From assembly GCA_913051545.1 (NCBI GenBank), contig CAJXCD010000002.1:1-64000 (forward strand): 64,000 nucleotides of DNA, in the 5' to 3' direction. Below the pieces are notes generated by a model. It saw nothing but the letters and a program-made list of their open reading frames with translations, did no database searches and had not been told where the DNA came from. Origin of the DNA: an uncultured Chloroflexota bacterium. GTDB taxonomy: Bacteria > Chloroflexota > Dehalococcoidia > Lucifugimonadales > CAJXCD01. Made by a program: the position numbers and the translations under genes. Each line of letters begins with the position of its first letter. Position 1 is the first letter of the stretch. Below, in pieces: positions 44,938-53,894 of this stretch.

Positions 44938-45177
44938 ATGTGTAATCAAGATGCGTATGTGGCCGTTTTAAGGAGGCACAAGTTGGCTTATTCGGAGATG
45001 GAGTCTATAGATTCTGGGCTTAAGTTTAAGACAATAAGTGGAATAATGGTAGAGACTACAGGTGTAACTATTCAGGTTGAATCCACAGATATTTATGTGC
45101 ACGAGGTAACTATTACCGAAGGAATTGGGGAGGGCAATCAGTATCTCCACAACCTTGATTCCGCAGAGCTACTTTAA
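44938..45177 (+). CDS. Small hypothetical protein, 79 aa
   Basis: Starts about 80 bp from the divergent mnmA start. The sequence alternates hydrophobic and polar residues in the second half (TTGVTIQVESTDIYVHEVTI), suggesting a small beta sheet. No family recognised. It precedes the DUF4178-like gene on the same strand by about 110 bp, so it may belong to the same island. Coding nature is plausible but not proven. Confidence 0.5.
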   Translation: MCNQDAYVAVLRRHKLAYSEMESIDSGLKFKTISGIMVETTGVTIQVESTDIYVHEVTITEGIGEGNQYLHNLDSAELL

Positions 45178-45297
45178 GTATAGCGATGGTCTGATGTTGT
45201 GTGATCTGTAGATTGTTTCAAATGGTGTATACTTCGATCACTGGTCAACTAGCTTGACGTTTGAATGCTGACCTTTCAAATGAGATAGGTGTCTGTT

Positions 45298-45876
45298 GTG
45301 TTGAACTCGTTTAAGTCGCTGTTAGGCGTAAGAAAGAAGTCGACTTCGGGTGTTGAATCGCCGATCGATAGCATAAAAGATGCTGTGATAGGTGATGTAT
45401 TTACGATTACAGGACTTTCTATACAATTTGAAGATTTGTACCTCATTATTGAAAAAAAGGACCGTTATGAGAGTGAAGCAGGTAGTTGGCATGAGGCATT
45501 GGGATCAGATGGTGCTAATAGTTTGTGGTTGCAGTGGTCTGATGCAGATAGTGTCCAAGTATCTGCAATGATTGATGATAAGCCTGTAGGTCTTTCAACC
45601 TTGGGGATTAATGAGTCAGACTTGCAGAGAATGGATGATGAACACTCGATAGACAATACCATTATATTCGACGATATAAAATTTTCCTACCAGCAGAGTA
45701 GAGAGGCTTTTCACTTTCCAAACGGTCAAGGTCGAGGTCAAGGTTTTTACATATGGGAGTTCGCCAGTGAAGATCAAGCACGGCTAATTTCAGTAATTAA
45801 ATGGGAAAATACGCCATTCCAAGTGTATTTTAGTGAAGTAGTTCCGTTAGAAAACGTTACCGTCTACAAGAGTTGA
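45298..45876 (+). CDS. DUF4178-like protein
   Basis: 192 residues from the GTG at 45298; a GTG at 45289 is also possible. AGGTG lies six bases before the chosen start. The pattern IGDVFTITGLSIQFEDLYLI, GSWHEALGSDGANSLWLQWS and a C-terminal YIWEFASEDQARLISVIKW fits DUF4178: small beta-rich domains with a conserved Trp-Leu-x-Trp. DUF4178 genes often sit beside DUF350 genes, as here (28-bp gap). Function unknown; a membrane-associated role is inferred from context. Confidence 0.72.
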   Translation: MLNSFKSLLGVRKKSTSGVESPIDSIKDAVIGDVFTITGLSIQFEDLYLIIEKKDRYESEAGSWHEALGSDGANSLWLQWSDADSVQVSAMIDDKPVGLSTLGINESDLQRMDDEHSIDNTIIFDDIKFSYQQSREAFHFPNGQGRGQGFYIWEFASEDQARLISVIKWENTPFQVYFSEVVPLENVTVYKS

Positions 45877-45904
45877 TACTAATAAGACATATTGGAGGGA
45901 ACCA

Positions 45905-46816
45905 ATGATAGATATCTTAGTAAACAATTTAGAATTTTTCCCGACAGGGCTTGTCTATGTTGTCTTAGGTATTTTGGTGTTGTTCATAGCTAAAGTAGTC
46001 CAAGATTTCTTCACCCCATATAAAATTGGAGATCAACTTAGCCAAAAGGACAATGTAGCGTTAGGTGTTAGTATCAGTGGATATTATCTCGGTGTGATCG
46101 TAGTATTTCTCGGAGCTGTTTACCAACCTCTAACAGTGATTAGGGATGATGGGATAGGTTTCACGTCAACTTTTGGCTTGGAGGTAGTGGAGGTTGGGTT
46201 GTACGCTTTAGTCGGTATTTTTGTTCTTAACCTGGCTAGGATTGTAGTTGATAGATTGGTACTTTATGAATTTGATGTAAAAAATGAAGTTATAGAGAAC
46301 CAGAACATCGGTGCAGGTGCGGTAGAATTAGGTGTATATATTTCTGTTGGACTGGTTATCGCAGCATCTATCGCTGGGTCTGGCGGTTCTGATTCGACTC
46401 CCGTAATAGACAGTGTTATCAGATCTGCAGCATTTTTGATATTTGGGATGCTGGTTTTAGTATTATTCACAATATTTTATGAATATACGACTTCCTTTAG
46501 TATCCACGAGCAACTATCTCAACAAAATATATCAGTGGGTGTAGCCTTATCCGGAAATCTAATAGCTATAGGAGTGATTGTATTTAAGGCAGTATTTGGA
46601 GAATTTATTGGATGGTCGGAGGGGATAATTGGATTCCTGGTTTTCGCAATAATAGGCTTCATACTCTTGTATGTTGTACGAGTCGTAGTAGATTTAGTAC
46701 TTCTGCCTGGAACGAAAGTGTCAGAGGAATTAGCCAAAGACCGAAATTTAGGAGTAGGGTTTATTGAGGGAAGTGTTGTAATTAGTGTAGCTATGATTCT
46801 GAATTTCGCTATTTAA
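45905..46816 (+). CDS. Duplicated DUF350 membrane protein (YjfL-like)
   Basis: 303 residues with about eight membrane segments. Four related half-motifs show internal duplication: DQLSQKDNVALGVSISGYYL near 41, NEVIENQNIGAGAVELGVY near 126, EQLSQQNISVGVALSGNL near 206, and EELAKDRNLGVGFIEGS near 276. This is two DUF350 domains. GGAGGG precedes the ATG. DUF350 proteins such as E. coli YjfL occur with DUF1190 lipoproteins, DUF4178 and K+ channels; all of these have counterparts in this island. Confidence 0.88.
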   Translation: MIDILVNNLEFFPTGLVYVVLGILVLFIAKVVQDFFTPYKIGDQLSQKDNVALGVSISGYYLGVIVVFLGAVYQPLTVIRDDGIGFTSTFGLEVVEVGLYALVGIFVLNLARIVVDRLVLYEFDVKNEVIENQNIGAGAVELGVYISVGLVIAASIAGSGGSDSTPVIDSVIRSAAFLIFGMLVLVLFTIFYEYTTSFSIHEQLSQQNISVGVALSGNLIAIGVIVFKAVFGEFIGWSEGIIGFLVFAIIGFILLYVVRVVVDLVLLPGTKVSEELAKDRNLGVGFIEGSVVISVAMILNFAI

Positions 46817-47816
46817 TAACTGTCTCGTCAAATGTCTGGGCTTTGTGAATCATTTCCATTTCTGAGAATTCTTTTTCTGTTTGAATCATGTATGAAACGC
46901 CTGTTTCTATCACTTGGTTAATCAGACATTCATCTATACGATCGTGATCAGCAATTGGTGCTATGAGTTCTTCAAAAAACTCTTCATCCTGGATCGCGTT
47001 ACGCCAGTCAATATTTAGATCTTTTGGTGATGTTTCAGACATGATTTTCAAGAAAATCAGACTGACTGCATCTAATCTTTCGGTTTCAAGGGTTTGTATT
47101 ATCAAATTTGCTCCACGTCCGGTTCCGAATTCCACCTCATTTGTGTCTTTGTCATATAGTACATCTTCAAAAATATTGTATTGAGAAAGTTGCGCTTGCA
47201 TGTGATCCAGAACATCGTTTATTTCACATTGGCCTTTGTTTGAGAGCGAAAATGTATTTGGTGGATTACTTACATCAACCATCCCTTTTCCATGAAGTCT
47301 ATTTACAACATCTATGAATTTCGAACATGTATCAAGGTTAATTAACCGGTTTGGTAATTCATCCTCCACGTTTATAAAGTAAAGTAAGGCGTATTCTTGC
47401 AACCATTCTATTAGTGTATTTCGGTCTTCCCAGGTACCTGTCCTTACAGCATAATCTAATGGGGTATACCGTTGTTCTAAGACCATGGAGAAAATCCCAT
47501 CTGCTGTTGTGTACACAGGATCATTTGGATGAATCTCTGTATGATCAGGCGACAGAAATTTTAGCGAACATCGACCTGCTTTATTATCTGCAAATATTTG
47601 TACTAATACGTCATAAATATCGAGCAAATCAGGGTTGGTATGAATATCCAGGCATGATTTTATGACGTATTTATTTTCTTCGGTAACTCTGAAAACTCTA
47701 TTAAGCATATCCTTTACGGATGCATTATTGGCTATAGAGGTCGGTAAGGTTACGATGAAAGCATCCTCTGATTTCATGTTCTGCAGTCTTATTTGTAGTG
47801 TTAAATCAGATATCAT
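46809..47816 (-). CDS. Hypothetical protein, 335 aa
   Basis: No family recognised. The protein is soluble, acidic and mostly helical after residue 110. Residues about 30-105 alternate strand and helix, with LKFLSPDHTEIHPNDPVYTT. The middle has a winged-helix-like stretch (NRLHGKGMVDVSNPPNTFSLSNKG). It converges with the DUF350 gene, overlapping by 8 bp, and lies just downstream of the DUF1190-like lipoprotein gene on the same strand, so it is probably part of the minus-strand half of the island. Confidence 0.7.
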   Translation of the reverse strand: MISDLTLQIRLQNMKSEDAFIVTLPTSIANNASVKDMLNRVFRVTEENKYVIKSCLDIHTNPDLLDIYDVLVQIFADNKAGRCSLKFLSPDHTEIHPNDPVYTTADGIFSMVLEQRYTPLDYAVRTGTWEDRNTLIEWLQEYALLYFINVEDELPNRLINLDTCSKFIDVVNRLHGKGMVDVSNPPNTFSLSNKGQCEINDVLDHMQAQLSQYNIFEDVLYDKDTNEVEFGTGRGANLIIQTLETERLDAVSLIFLKIMSETSPKDLNIDWRNAIQDEEFFEELIAPIADHDRIDECLINQVIETGVSYMIQTEKEFSEMEMIHKAQTFDETVIK

Positions 47817-47826
47817 GCTGTTGTGA

Positions 47827-48639
47827 TTAGGAAACGCCTATTATTCTTTGTCCACCACCATAACCTCTGAATCCTCCACCTCTACTTCCTCGTGATCCGT
47901 AAGCACTCCTACTGGTTGATCCCCAGCTACTCCTCACGCCCGTACTACTTGATTTGAAATTACCTGTAGATTTTTGAGTGGACATGTATTTCTCTCGAGC
48001 ATTACTGACGTTCTTGCCCGATGAAGTATATTTGGACCCCGCAAAAGACTTTTGGCGTGAGAAGTACTTACTATTAGTAGATACTTGAGATCTATAACGA
48101 GAAGTCCTTCTATACATATCGCGCTGGCGCTTTAGACCGGGAGCTGCTGTTGGGGGAGTGTGGTAGTAGTAACCCCTTGGAACAAATGCTGATCCTACTA
48201 AATATCCAAAAAGAAACCCACTACCGCCAAATCCGTTATTGTAGTATCCATTTGCTCCGTACCCTCTCATGCCATGATTGTTATCTTGACCTTCAGTAAT
48301 CGAAAACAGTAAATCATCGTTTTCTGGATCCGCATTTGAGTCGTTATTAAGGTCTTCCCAGCCTTCCACAATAAGTCCGTTCTCATCGTTTTTGGCCAAT
48401 ATTAGTATCAGACCATCACCTTCATAAATTTCGTTTACCTCACGCTCAAAATCGGAAGCACTTTTAGACCTTTTGAAAGCGTCTTGAACAGCATCCAAAT
48501 TAATCCTGCCAGCTGCACCATCTGTAGCTGCCCATTCTTCGTAGGTTGGACCTATGCTACAAGCGGCTATAGCCGGTAGCGTCATAGCCATGGTCCCAGA
48601 CATCGCTTGAATTCCGATTCTCTTAAATTTAGTTCCCAT
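47827..48639 (-). CDS. DUF1190/YgiB-like lipoprotein
   Basis: 270 residues from the ATG at 48639, which has a perfect GGAGG 8 bases upstream; an in-frame upstream start at 48678 lacks one. The signal peptide ends AIAAC, a good lipobox. The mature part begins acidic and polar. It then has a Gly/Phe/Tyr-rich hydrophobic strip (GSGFLFGYLVGSAFVPRG). The tail is Ser/Arg/Gly-rich, ending SRGGGFRGYGGGQR. This three-part layout resembles DUF1190 proteins YgiB and YjfM, partners of DUF350. It is the best candidate client of the adjacent SecA paralogue. Confidence 0.65.
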   Translation of the reverse strand: MGTKFKRIGIQAMSGTMAMTLPAIAACSIGPTYEEWAATDGAAGRINLDAVQDAFKRSKSASDFEREVNEIYEGDGLILILAKNDENGLIVEGWEDLNNDSNADPENDDLLFSITEGQDNNHGMRGYGANGYYNNGFGGSGFLFGYLVGSAFVPRGYYYHTPPTAAPGLKRQRDMYRRTSRYRSQVSTNSKYFSRQKSFAGSKYTSSGKNVSNAREKYMSTQKSTGNFKSSSTGVRSSWGSTSRSAYGSRGSRGGGFRGYGGGQRIIGVS

Positions 48640-48743
48640 ATTTTTGCCTCCTATAACCCCGTTTCTAACATTCGTCACATTTTCACACAGATTTCTTATT
48701 AAGTTTGTTGATGACCGTATTATTATTTCTATACATTGGGTAC

Positions 48744-51700
48744 CTATACTAGTATTTCATGGATATCTTTGAGTATCGTTGGTTCAAAAATTTGCCTGCA
48801 AGGAGTTTTTGGTTGTATTCGAAAAATCCTCGGTAGGAATGCTTCTACTATTTCATTTTCTAACTGTTTTTCAGCAGTTATCACGTGTCCAATGAATTCA
48901 GTGACAGTTTTCTTTTGTCCATATCCACATAATTGAATACTTAATAGCACATCACGTATAAGGGAATTGTGGTTTATTCTAAGATCGTCCACAGTTTTTA
49001 TAAATATTTGTTTAGACACTGTGTCAAATTCTTTTGGGCCTATGTAATCTCTCAGTTTATTTAACTTATGTGACAATAGGGTAATTAAGCTGTCTTGCAT
49101 CTTTGGTATTCCTAGTCCCCAAAGATTCTCTACATCAATTTCGAATTCTCTTTCTAATTCCTCTGAAAATGCATCGAAAAGAGTAGGGTACTCGTTAATA
49201 TTTGGCGAGTGAAAATACTGTTTTGTTAGGCTTTCTGATCGCTGTTCCACAGAGGTCATACATTTTTCGAAAAACGAATGCGATTCCAGGGTTTGTTTGC
49301 GTAGATGGTTGAAGAAAGCATCTCTTTTTTCTATCACAAAATCAAATTCATGTGTAATGTTGCGGCTTTTTACATTTTCTGACTCAATAGTGGATTGGAT
49401 ATTTTTTATCCAATCTTGAAGCAAGGTGCCTTCATCATGGCGTAAATGTATGCCTCTTTTTTTTATGGAATGGGGCTTACGTGAGTTACTGAATGCCAAT
49501 AGGTGGTCTTCATAAGATATTATAAATCTTGCCGAACCTAAATTTCCTTGCCTGGCCGTACGCCCTCTGAGTTGAAGGTCAACGCGTCTTGATTCGTTTA
49601 ATTCAGAACCTATTACGTATAAGCCAAATCTGCAATCTATATTTTTGCAAGTTTTGCTTGGCTTGGGTGAGTTACCTTTAGTCACAATCGTTTGAAGGTT
49701 TTCACCTGTGTTTTCACGAATCCACTTAATATCTTTTATTTTAGACAGTTCAGATTCTAAAGTGCGAGCTTCTTCTGTACTCCGGTAATGAAATATTATT
49801 GATCCTGCGCCCTTTGATAAATGTTCTACAGCCATCGCTGCGTAATTAGAAGCAATTCTTTTATTAAGGTCTGGATCCATCAGGATGTCTGTACCTCGAC
49901 CAGCCATATTTGTTGCCAATGTAACTGAACCGTATGATCCAGCCGTCTTAACTATTTCGGCTTCTTTATCATTGTTAACTGCATCGAGCCTTTTGTAATT
50001 TATGTTATTTTCAGTGAATAGAGTACCTAGTTCTTCAGATTGTTCCACCGTAATTGTTCCTATTAGTACGGGTATCCCAATCTTTTGGCACTGTTGGGTT
50101 TGCATCACTATTTCGTTAAGTTTGTCGATTTTGGAATCAAATATCATTGTCGGTAGATCTACCCTACGGTTTTTGTACGTAGGGGAGACCGATACTGTTT
50201 CTAGTCCATACGCTTGTTGGAATTCGATTTCAGAATCCCGTGCTGTTCCTGTTATTCCTGATAGGTGACTATACTTAAGCATTAATCCTCTAACCGAAAT
50301 TTGCCCAAGAATGTCAGTGTCTGGCGTTATTCCCAGCCCTTCTTTAGCTTCTAGGGCTGCCTGAAGACCGAATTGATATTTGTTGTCAGGACGTCGGCGG
50401 CCTGTCAGTCTGTCCACTAGAAATATATTTTCATCTGATACAACGTAATGCACGTTTCGCTTAAGTAGCGTATAGGCACGTAGCATTTGATTCACTTGGT
50501 TTATTTGGGTATGTCTGTATTCTATGCGAGTTTCTAGGTTTTCTAAATGCCTCTGTTTTTTATCAGGTGACATTAATTTTGATGAATTCACACCGTCTAT
50601 TTTGAGTTCGAGATCTTCTGTGTGAAATATATCGCCTAATGTTGATTCAACTAGTTTGTGTCCGCGTTCAGTGAGGGTCACCGTTTGTGAGTCGTTGTTT
50701 AATAAATAAAAGAGGTTTTTTGTGAGAAGATTTGGTACATAGTTTTCATTTGAGGCAATCAAATTATTAATGCTTTTGATAGTTTTCCGGGATTTACTTA
50801 ACTGTCTTATTAGAACAGGGCTTTCAGGATTAGATAACATTATCTGGGCAAGTAATTCTGTTTGTGTTGAGTTATTAATCGGGCTAGATTCGATTGCCCT
50901 TTCGATTCCGCGTATCACTTGAAACTGTCTTTGGATTAAATCTTCTATAAGGGACTTTATTCTTAGTAAAGATCTTGGTTTTTTGGTAGGGCTGCTACCG
51001 ATTATCAATGGAGTAGATGCTTCATCTATCAAAGCTTGATCAGCCTCGTCAACTATTGCTACATCTAATTTCCCTTGGATAGGTTGAGTAGTTGAATCAT
51101 TAAGATTGTCCCGTAGCATGTCAAACCCTATTTCACGGAGAGTTCCATATAAGATGGTTGATTTATATGTCTCTCGTCTATCCTGATACCCCATATTGCT
51201 AAGTAGTGTTCCCACGGTAATGCCGAGAGACTCGTACAAAGAGCTTAATCTCGATACGTCTCTGAGAGCCAGGTAGTCATTTGCGGTAATTATGTGTACT
51301 TTGCGGCCACTTATGGCGTGCATGATTCCAGCGAATGCTGCTGCTATCGTTTTTCCTTCGCCGGCGTCCATTTCGACTACAGTATTATCTAATAAATATT
51401 GTCCGGCTCTAATCTGTTCGTCGGATGCACGAAATTCCGACACATGAGGTATTTTCAAAGATATTGATTTGTAAAAATTTGAAGGGAGCATAATATTGGA
51501 ATCTGAAAGTATTTTTCTCGATTCTTTCACATACACAATGTTTTTGATGATACATTCTTCGGCATCATCTAAGACCTTTGAACCGAATATAGAATCTACG
51601 GATCGACCAGATTCGTGGTCACCTAAGAAAAAATTATTTGTATATGAATTTTCCGAAGGGTTGTTTGTTCTTCTGGCAACTATTTTTTCTGCTATGGAGA

Positions 51701-51893
51701 GGTAAGAGTCAATTTTTCTGTTCCGAAATTCACCACTGAAAATTTTCCAAATGCCCAGTCTGCGATTTATTGACTCATTAGCAATACCAAACACATCCTC
51801 AATCAGTTGTTTAGACAAAGGTATTTTGGATTCTCTAAAACTTGAAATTGTAGTTTTTAGTTCTATATCAGAGTATGAAGAGTAATTTTTCAT
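48744..51893 (-). CDS. Divergent SecA-like translocase ATPase, 1049 aa
   Basis: Core SecA motifs are recognisable but altered: Walker A EMDAGEGKT at 174-182 (usual MKTGEGKT), Walker B DEADQALIDEASTPLIIG near 282-299 (usual DEVDSILIDEARTPL), ATNMAGRGTDI near 675, and ESRRVDLQLRGRTARQG (usual RGRAGRQG). An N-terminal extension of about 90 residues precedes the Q-motif. The C-terminal helical part is long and lacks the usual Zn-binding SecB tail. The whole is about 150 residues longer than ordinary SecA. It is therefore likely an accessory SecA (SecA2-like) exporting specific substrates; no second secA or secY is in the window to compare. Confidence 0.9.
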   Translation of the reverse strand: MKNYSSYSDIELKTTISSFRESKIPLSKQLIEDVFGIANESINRRLGIWKIFSGEFRNRKIDSYLSIAEKIVARRTNNPSENSYTNNFFLGDHESGRSVDSIFGSKVLDDAEECIIKNIVYVKESRKILSDSNIMLPSNFYKSISLKIPHVSEFRASDEQIRAGQYLLDNTVVEMDAGEGKTIAAAFAGIMHAISGRKVHIITANDYLALRDVSRLSSLYESLGITVGTLLSNMGYQDRRETYKSTILYGTLREIGFDMLRDNLNDSTTQPIQGKLDVAIVDEADQALIDEASTPLIIGSSPTKKPRSLLRIKSLIEDLIQRQFQVIRGIERAIESSPINNSTQTELLAQIMLSNPESPVLIRQLSKSRKTIKSINNLIASNENYVPNLLTKNLFYLLNNDSQTVTLTERGHKLVESTLGDIFHTEDLELKIDGVNSSKLMSPDKKQRHLENLETRIEYRHTQINQVNQMLRAYTLLKRNVHYVVSDENIFLVDRLTGRRRPDNKYQFGLQAALEAKEGLGITPDTDILGQISVRGLMLKYSHLSGITGTARDSEIEFQQAYGLETVSVSPTYKNRRVDLPTMIFDSKIDKLNEIVMQTQQCQKIGIPVLIGTITVEQSEELGTLFTENNINYKRLDAVNNDKEAEIVKTAGSYGSVTLATNMAGRGTDILMDPDLNKRIASNYAAMAVEHLSKGAGSIIFHYRSTEEARTLESELSKIKDIKWIRENTGENLQTIVTKGNSPKPSKTCKNIDCRFGLYVIGSELNESRRVDLQLRGRTARQGNLGSARFIISYEDHLLAFSNSRKPHSIKKRGIHLRHDEGTLLQDWIKNIQSTIESENVKSRNITHEFDFVIEKRDAFFNHLRKQTLESHSFFEKCMTSVEQRSESLTKQYFHSPNINEYPTLFDAFSEELEREFEIDVENLWGLGIPKMQDSLITLLSHKLNKLRDYIGPKEFDTVSKQIFIKTVDDLRINHNSLIRDVLLSIQLCGYGQKKTVTEFIGHVITAEKQLENEIVEAFLPRIFRIQPKTPCRQIFEPTILKDIHEILV

Positions 51894-51945
51894 CTTTTTA
51901 TCGTCTGACTATATAAGTATTGATAGGTAAGGCTTTTATTCCCTT

Positions 51946-52665
51946 TTAAATACTATATTGTGATTGTACTACGTTGTTCATATAAGTAGTCAATTCAAGA
52001 TTTGTAAGTCTGTAGACGCGTCTATAGATTTCAATAACAATAGTCTTTAGTGTCAATTCAGATGGTGGAACAAACTTATTAATTGGTTGCAACACTAGTT
52101 TTAATGGTCTAGCACCAAGTCCCTGTACAGCTGGTTGAAGATATTCAAAATCTGCTACGAATGATCCCCAATCATCAGTGTATTTTTTAAATAACCAACT
52201 ATCATGTTCAACTTCAGATACAAGGTAATCAATTAATTTATACCCACCTTTATCATACTCATTTTCCCTAGAATCGGAATTCAGTTGCTCCAGCATGTAT
52301 GATTTCAAGTTTGAATATACACCTCTTCCTCTAACGGAATTGTGTACTGCCGAATAAAGTAATATTCCTATATTTGTAGTTTTAATATATGCACCAATTA
52401 CCACGCCAGTTAATTTGTTAGAACTAATGGACACAGATACGTGAGGTACAATTAGATCATCAGTTTTCTTTGATGTTGTAAGCTTAAAATCATTGAAAGA
52501 TTCCACCTTGTTTATGCCTAGTTCGGTTACTAAAAAATCGTGTACGTTCAGGATAAATGAGCTATCAGTTTCGTCAGCCATCTGGTAGTGAGTTGAGTCT
52601 TTTTTAATAGGTAGCACTAATATCGTTTCTCCTGTCTTGGATCGTTGGTTTCTTACGTCCGTCAT
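51946..52665 (-). CDS. GNAT-like acetyltransferase domain protein
   Basis: 239 residues. The segment YSAVHNSVRGRGVYSNLKSY fits the acetyl-CoA-binding motif A of GNAT enzymes, with Arg-Gly-x-Gly and a following helix. The preceding strands (VSISSNKLTGVVIGAYIKT, TNIGILLYSA) match a GNAT sheet. The N- and C-terminal parts are unrecognised. Its ATG at 52665 overlaps the end of the upstream adenylate-forming gene by 62 bp, an unusually long overlap; a start at 52581 would remove most of it. It probably acetylates a protein or small metabolite. Confidence 0.6.
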   Translation of the reverse strand: MTDVRNQRSKTGETILVLPIKKDSTHYQMADETDSSFILNVHDFLVTELGINKVESFNDFKLTTSKKTDDLIVPHVSVSISSNKLTGVVIGAYIKTTNIGILLYSAVHNSVRGRGVYSNLKSYMLEQLNSDSRENEYDKGGYKLIDYLVSEVEHDSWLFKKYTDDWGSFVADFEYLQPAVQGLGARPLKLVLQPINKFVPPSELTLKTIVIEIYRRVYRLTNLELTTYMNNVVQSQYSI

Positions 52666-53875
52666 CTATTCTTTCGACGTTTTCAAAGGCTAACCTCAAA
52701 TCGAAAAAATTTGCACCTATTAAATATGTCAAATCTGGTTCTTGGCTAAGGATTCGGTTTCTAATTTGGTTCGCTTCAGTAGATTTCCAAGACGGTAGAG
52801 TAATGGTTAGTGTCTCTATAGGGTTTTTAGTTAATACGACTTCCATAGGACCTGTACAATCTTGATTTTGGTAAGCACAATTGAGCAAAGATTCGAAAGA
52901 TATATTTACCCCTAGAATTGAAGTCGAGCAATCAATTCTTCCTGTAATATCTACTCTTGGAAATAAAAGGCCACACGGACAACTTCCTGGTTTGACTACC
53001 ACTGTGTCGTTTAAGGGATACCTTAGTAATGGCAAGCCTTCTTGATTAAGGGTGGTGATTAGTATGTCACTATCGAGGCTTTGGTTGTCAGAACAACGTA
53101 CTTCAAAAAGATTTTGATCTGTGAATAAGTGAATCCCTTGATGAGCACCACATTCGATGCCTAGTGCAGACGTTTCTGATGCGCCGTAATAAGAGAATAT
53201 TTCAATCCCCGAACTATCCTCTAATTCTTTTTTCTTTTTGTCTGCAAACATTTCGCCAACGTAGATAACCTTTTCCAGAGGATGACCATTCCCTTTTCTA
53301 AAGTGATGAGTTAGAAATGGGATTAACCGGTCTAAAATGGAGGGTATAGTTATTATTACAGTTGGCTTTAGTACTGATAAATCGACTGCTGTATCGTATG
53401 GGTTTATCGATGCAAAATATGCGTAGGATTCCTCAATTCCTAATTTTTCGAGAGCCTTGGTGAAGGAAGCCATTAGTGTTAATGGCCCGGTGTCTACACA
53501 CGCCACACTGTCAGTCTTACCTATACGACATGTACTAAACAGTCTTGCTAAAAAATTGGTTTCGACTAGGTCGTCATGAGGAGTAATGAAACGTCTTTTT
53601 CGTGTGCCTGTGGTACCTGATGACGTTTCTATATCTATAATCTCAGGGCATACAGAGACACTTTCATTAGAGACAGACTCAAGGGTATCTGGTGTCATAA
53701 CAGGCAGGTTTTTCAGTATTTCTAATGGGTTTTCCTCTTGAATATTGCGGAGAGATATCCCAGCTCTGTCATATATCGTGCGATGGGTTTTAAATGTAGA
53801 AAAAGAATAGAGCATTGTTTTTTTAAGTTGCTCCATTGAGTAATCATCAACATTACCGAGTGTCGTAATTGACAA
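52604..53875 (-). CDS. PaaK-like adenylate-forming enzyme
   Basis: 423 residues of the phenylacetate-CoA ligase/LuxE-like group. P-loop ETSSGTTGTRKRRF near 93, YYGASETSALGIECG near 228, LLRYPLNDTVVV, the CPCG pair near 303, and ITGRID near 319. It should activate a carboxylate as an acyl-adenylate. The acceptor may be CoA, a carrier or a protein as in LuxE. The start is TTG with GGAG 7 bases upstream. It lies between the K+ channel and GNAT-like genes. Confidence 0.82.
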   Translation of the reverse strand: MSITTLGNVDDYSMEQLKKTMLYSFSTFKTHRTIYDRAGISLRNIQEENPLEILKNLPVMTPDTLESVSNESVSVCPEIIDIETSSGTTGTRKRRFITPHDDLVETNFLARLFSTCRIGKTDSVACVDTGPLTLMASFTKALEKLGIEESYAYFASINPYDTAVDLSVLKPTVIITIPSILDRLIPFLTHHFRKGNGHPLEKVIYVGEMFADKKKKELEDSSGIEIFSYYGASETSALGIECGAHQGIHLFTDQNLFEVRCSDNQSLDSDILITTLNQEGLPLLRYPLNDTVVVKPGSCPCGLLFPRVDITGRIDCSTSILGVNISFESLLNCAYQNQDCTGPMEVVLTKNPIETLTITLPSWKSTEANQIRNRILSQEPDLTYLIGANFFDLRLAFENVERIDDGRKKPTIQDRRNDISATY

Positions 53876-53894
53876 TTTTAGTCTCCGACAAAAT

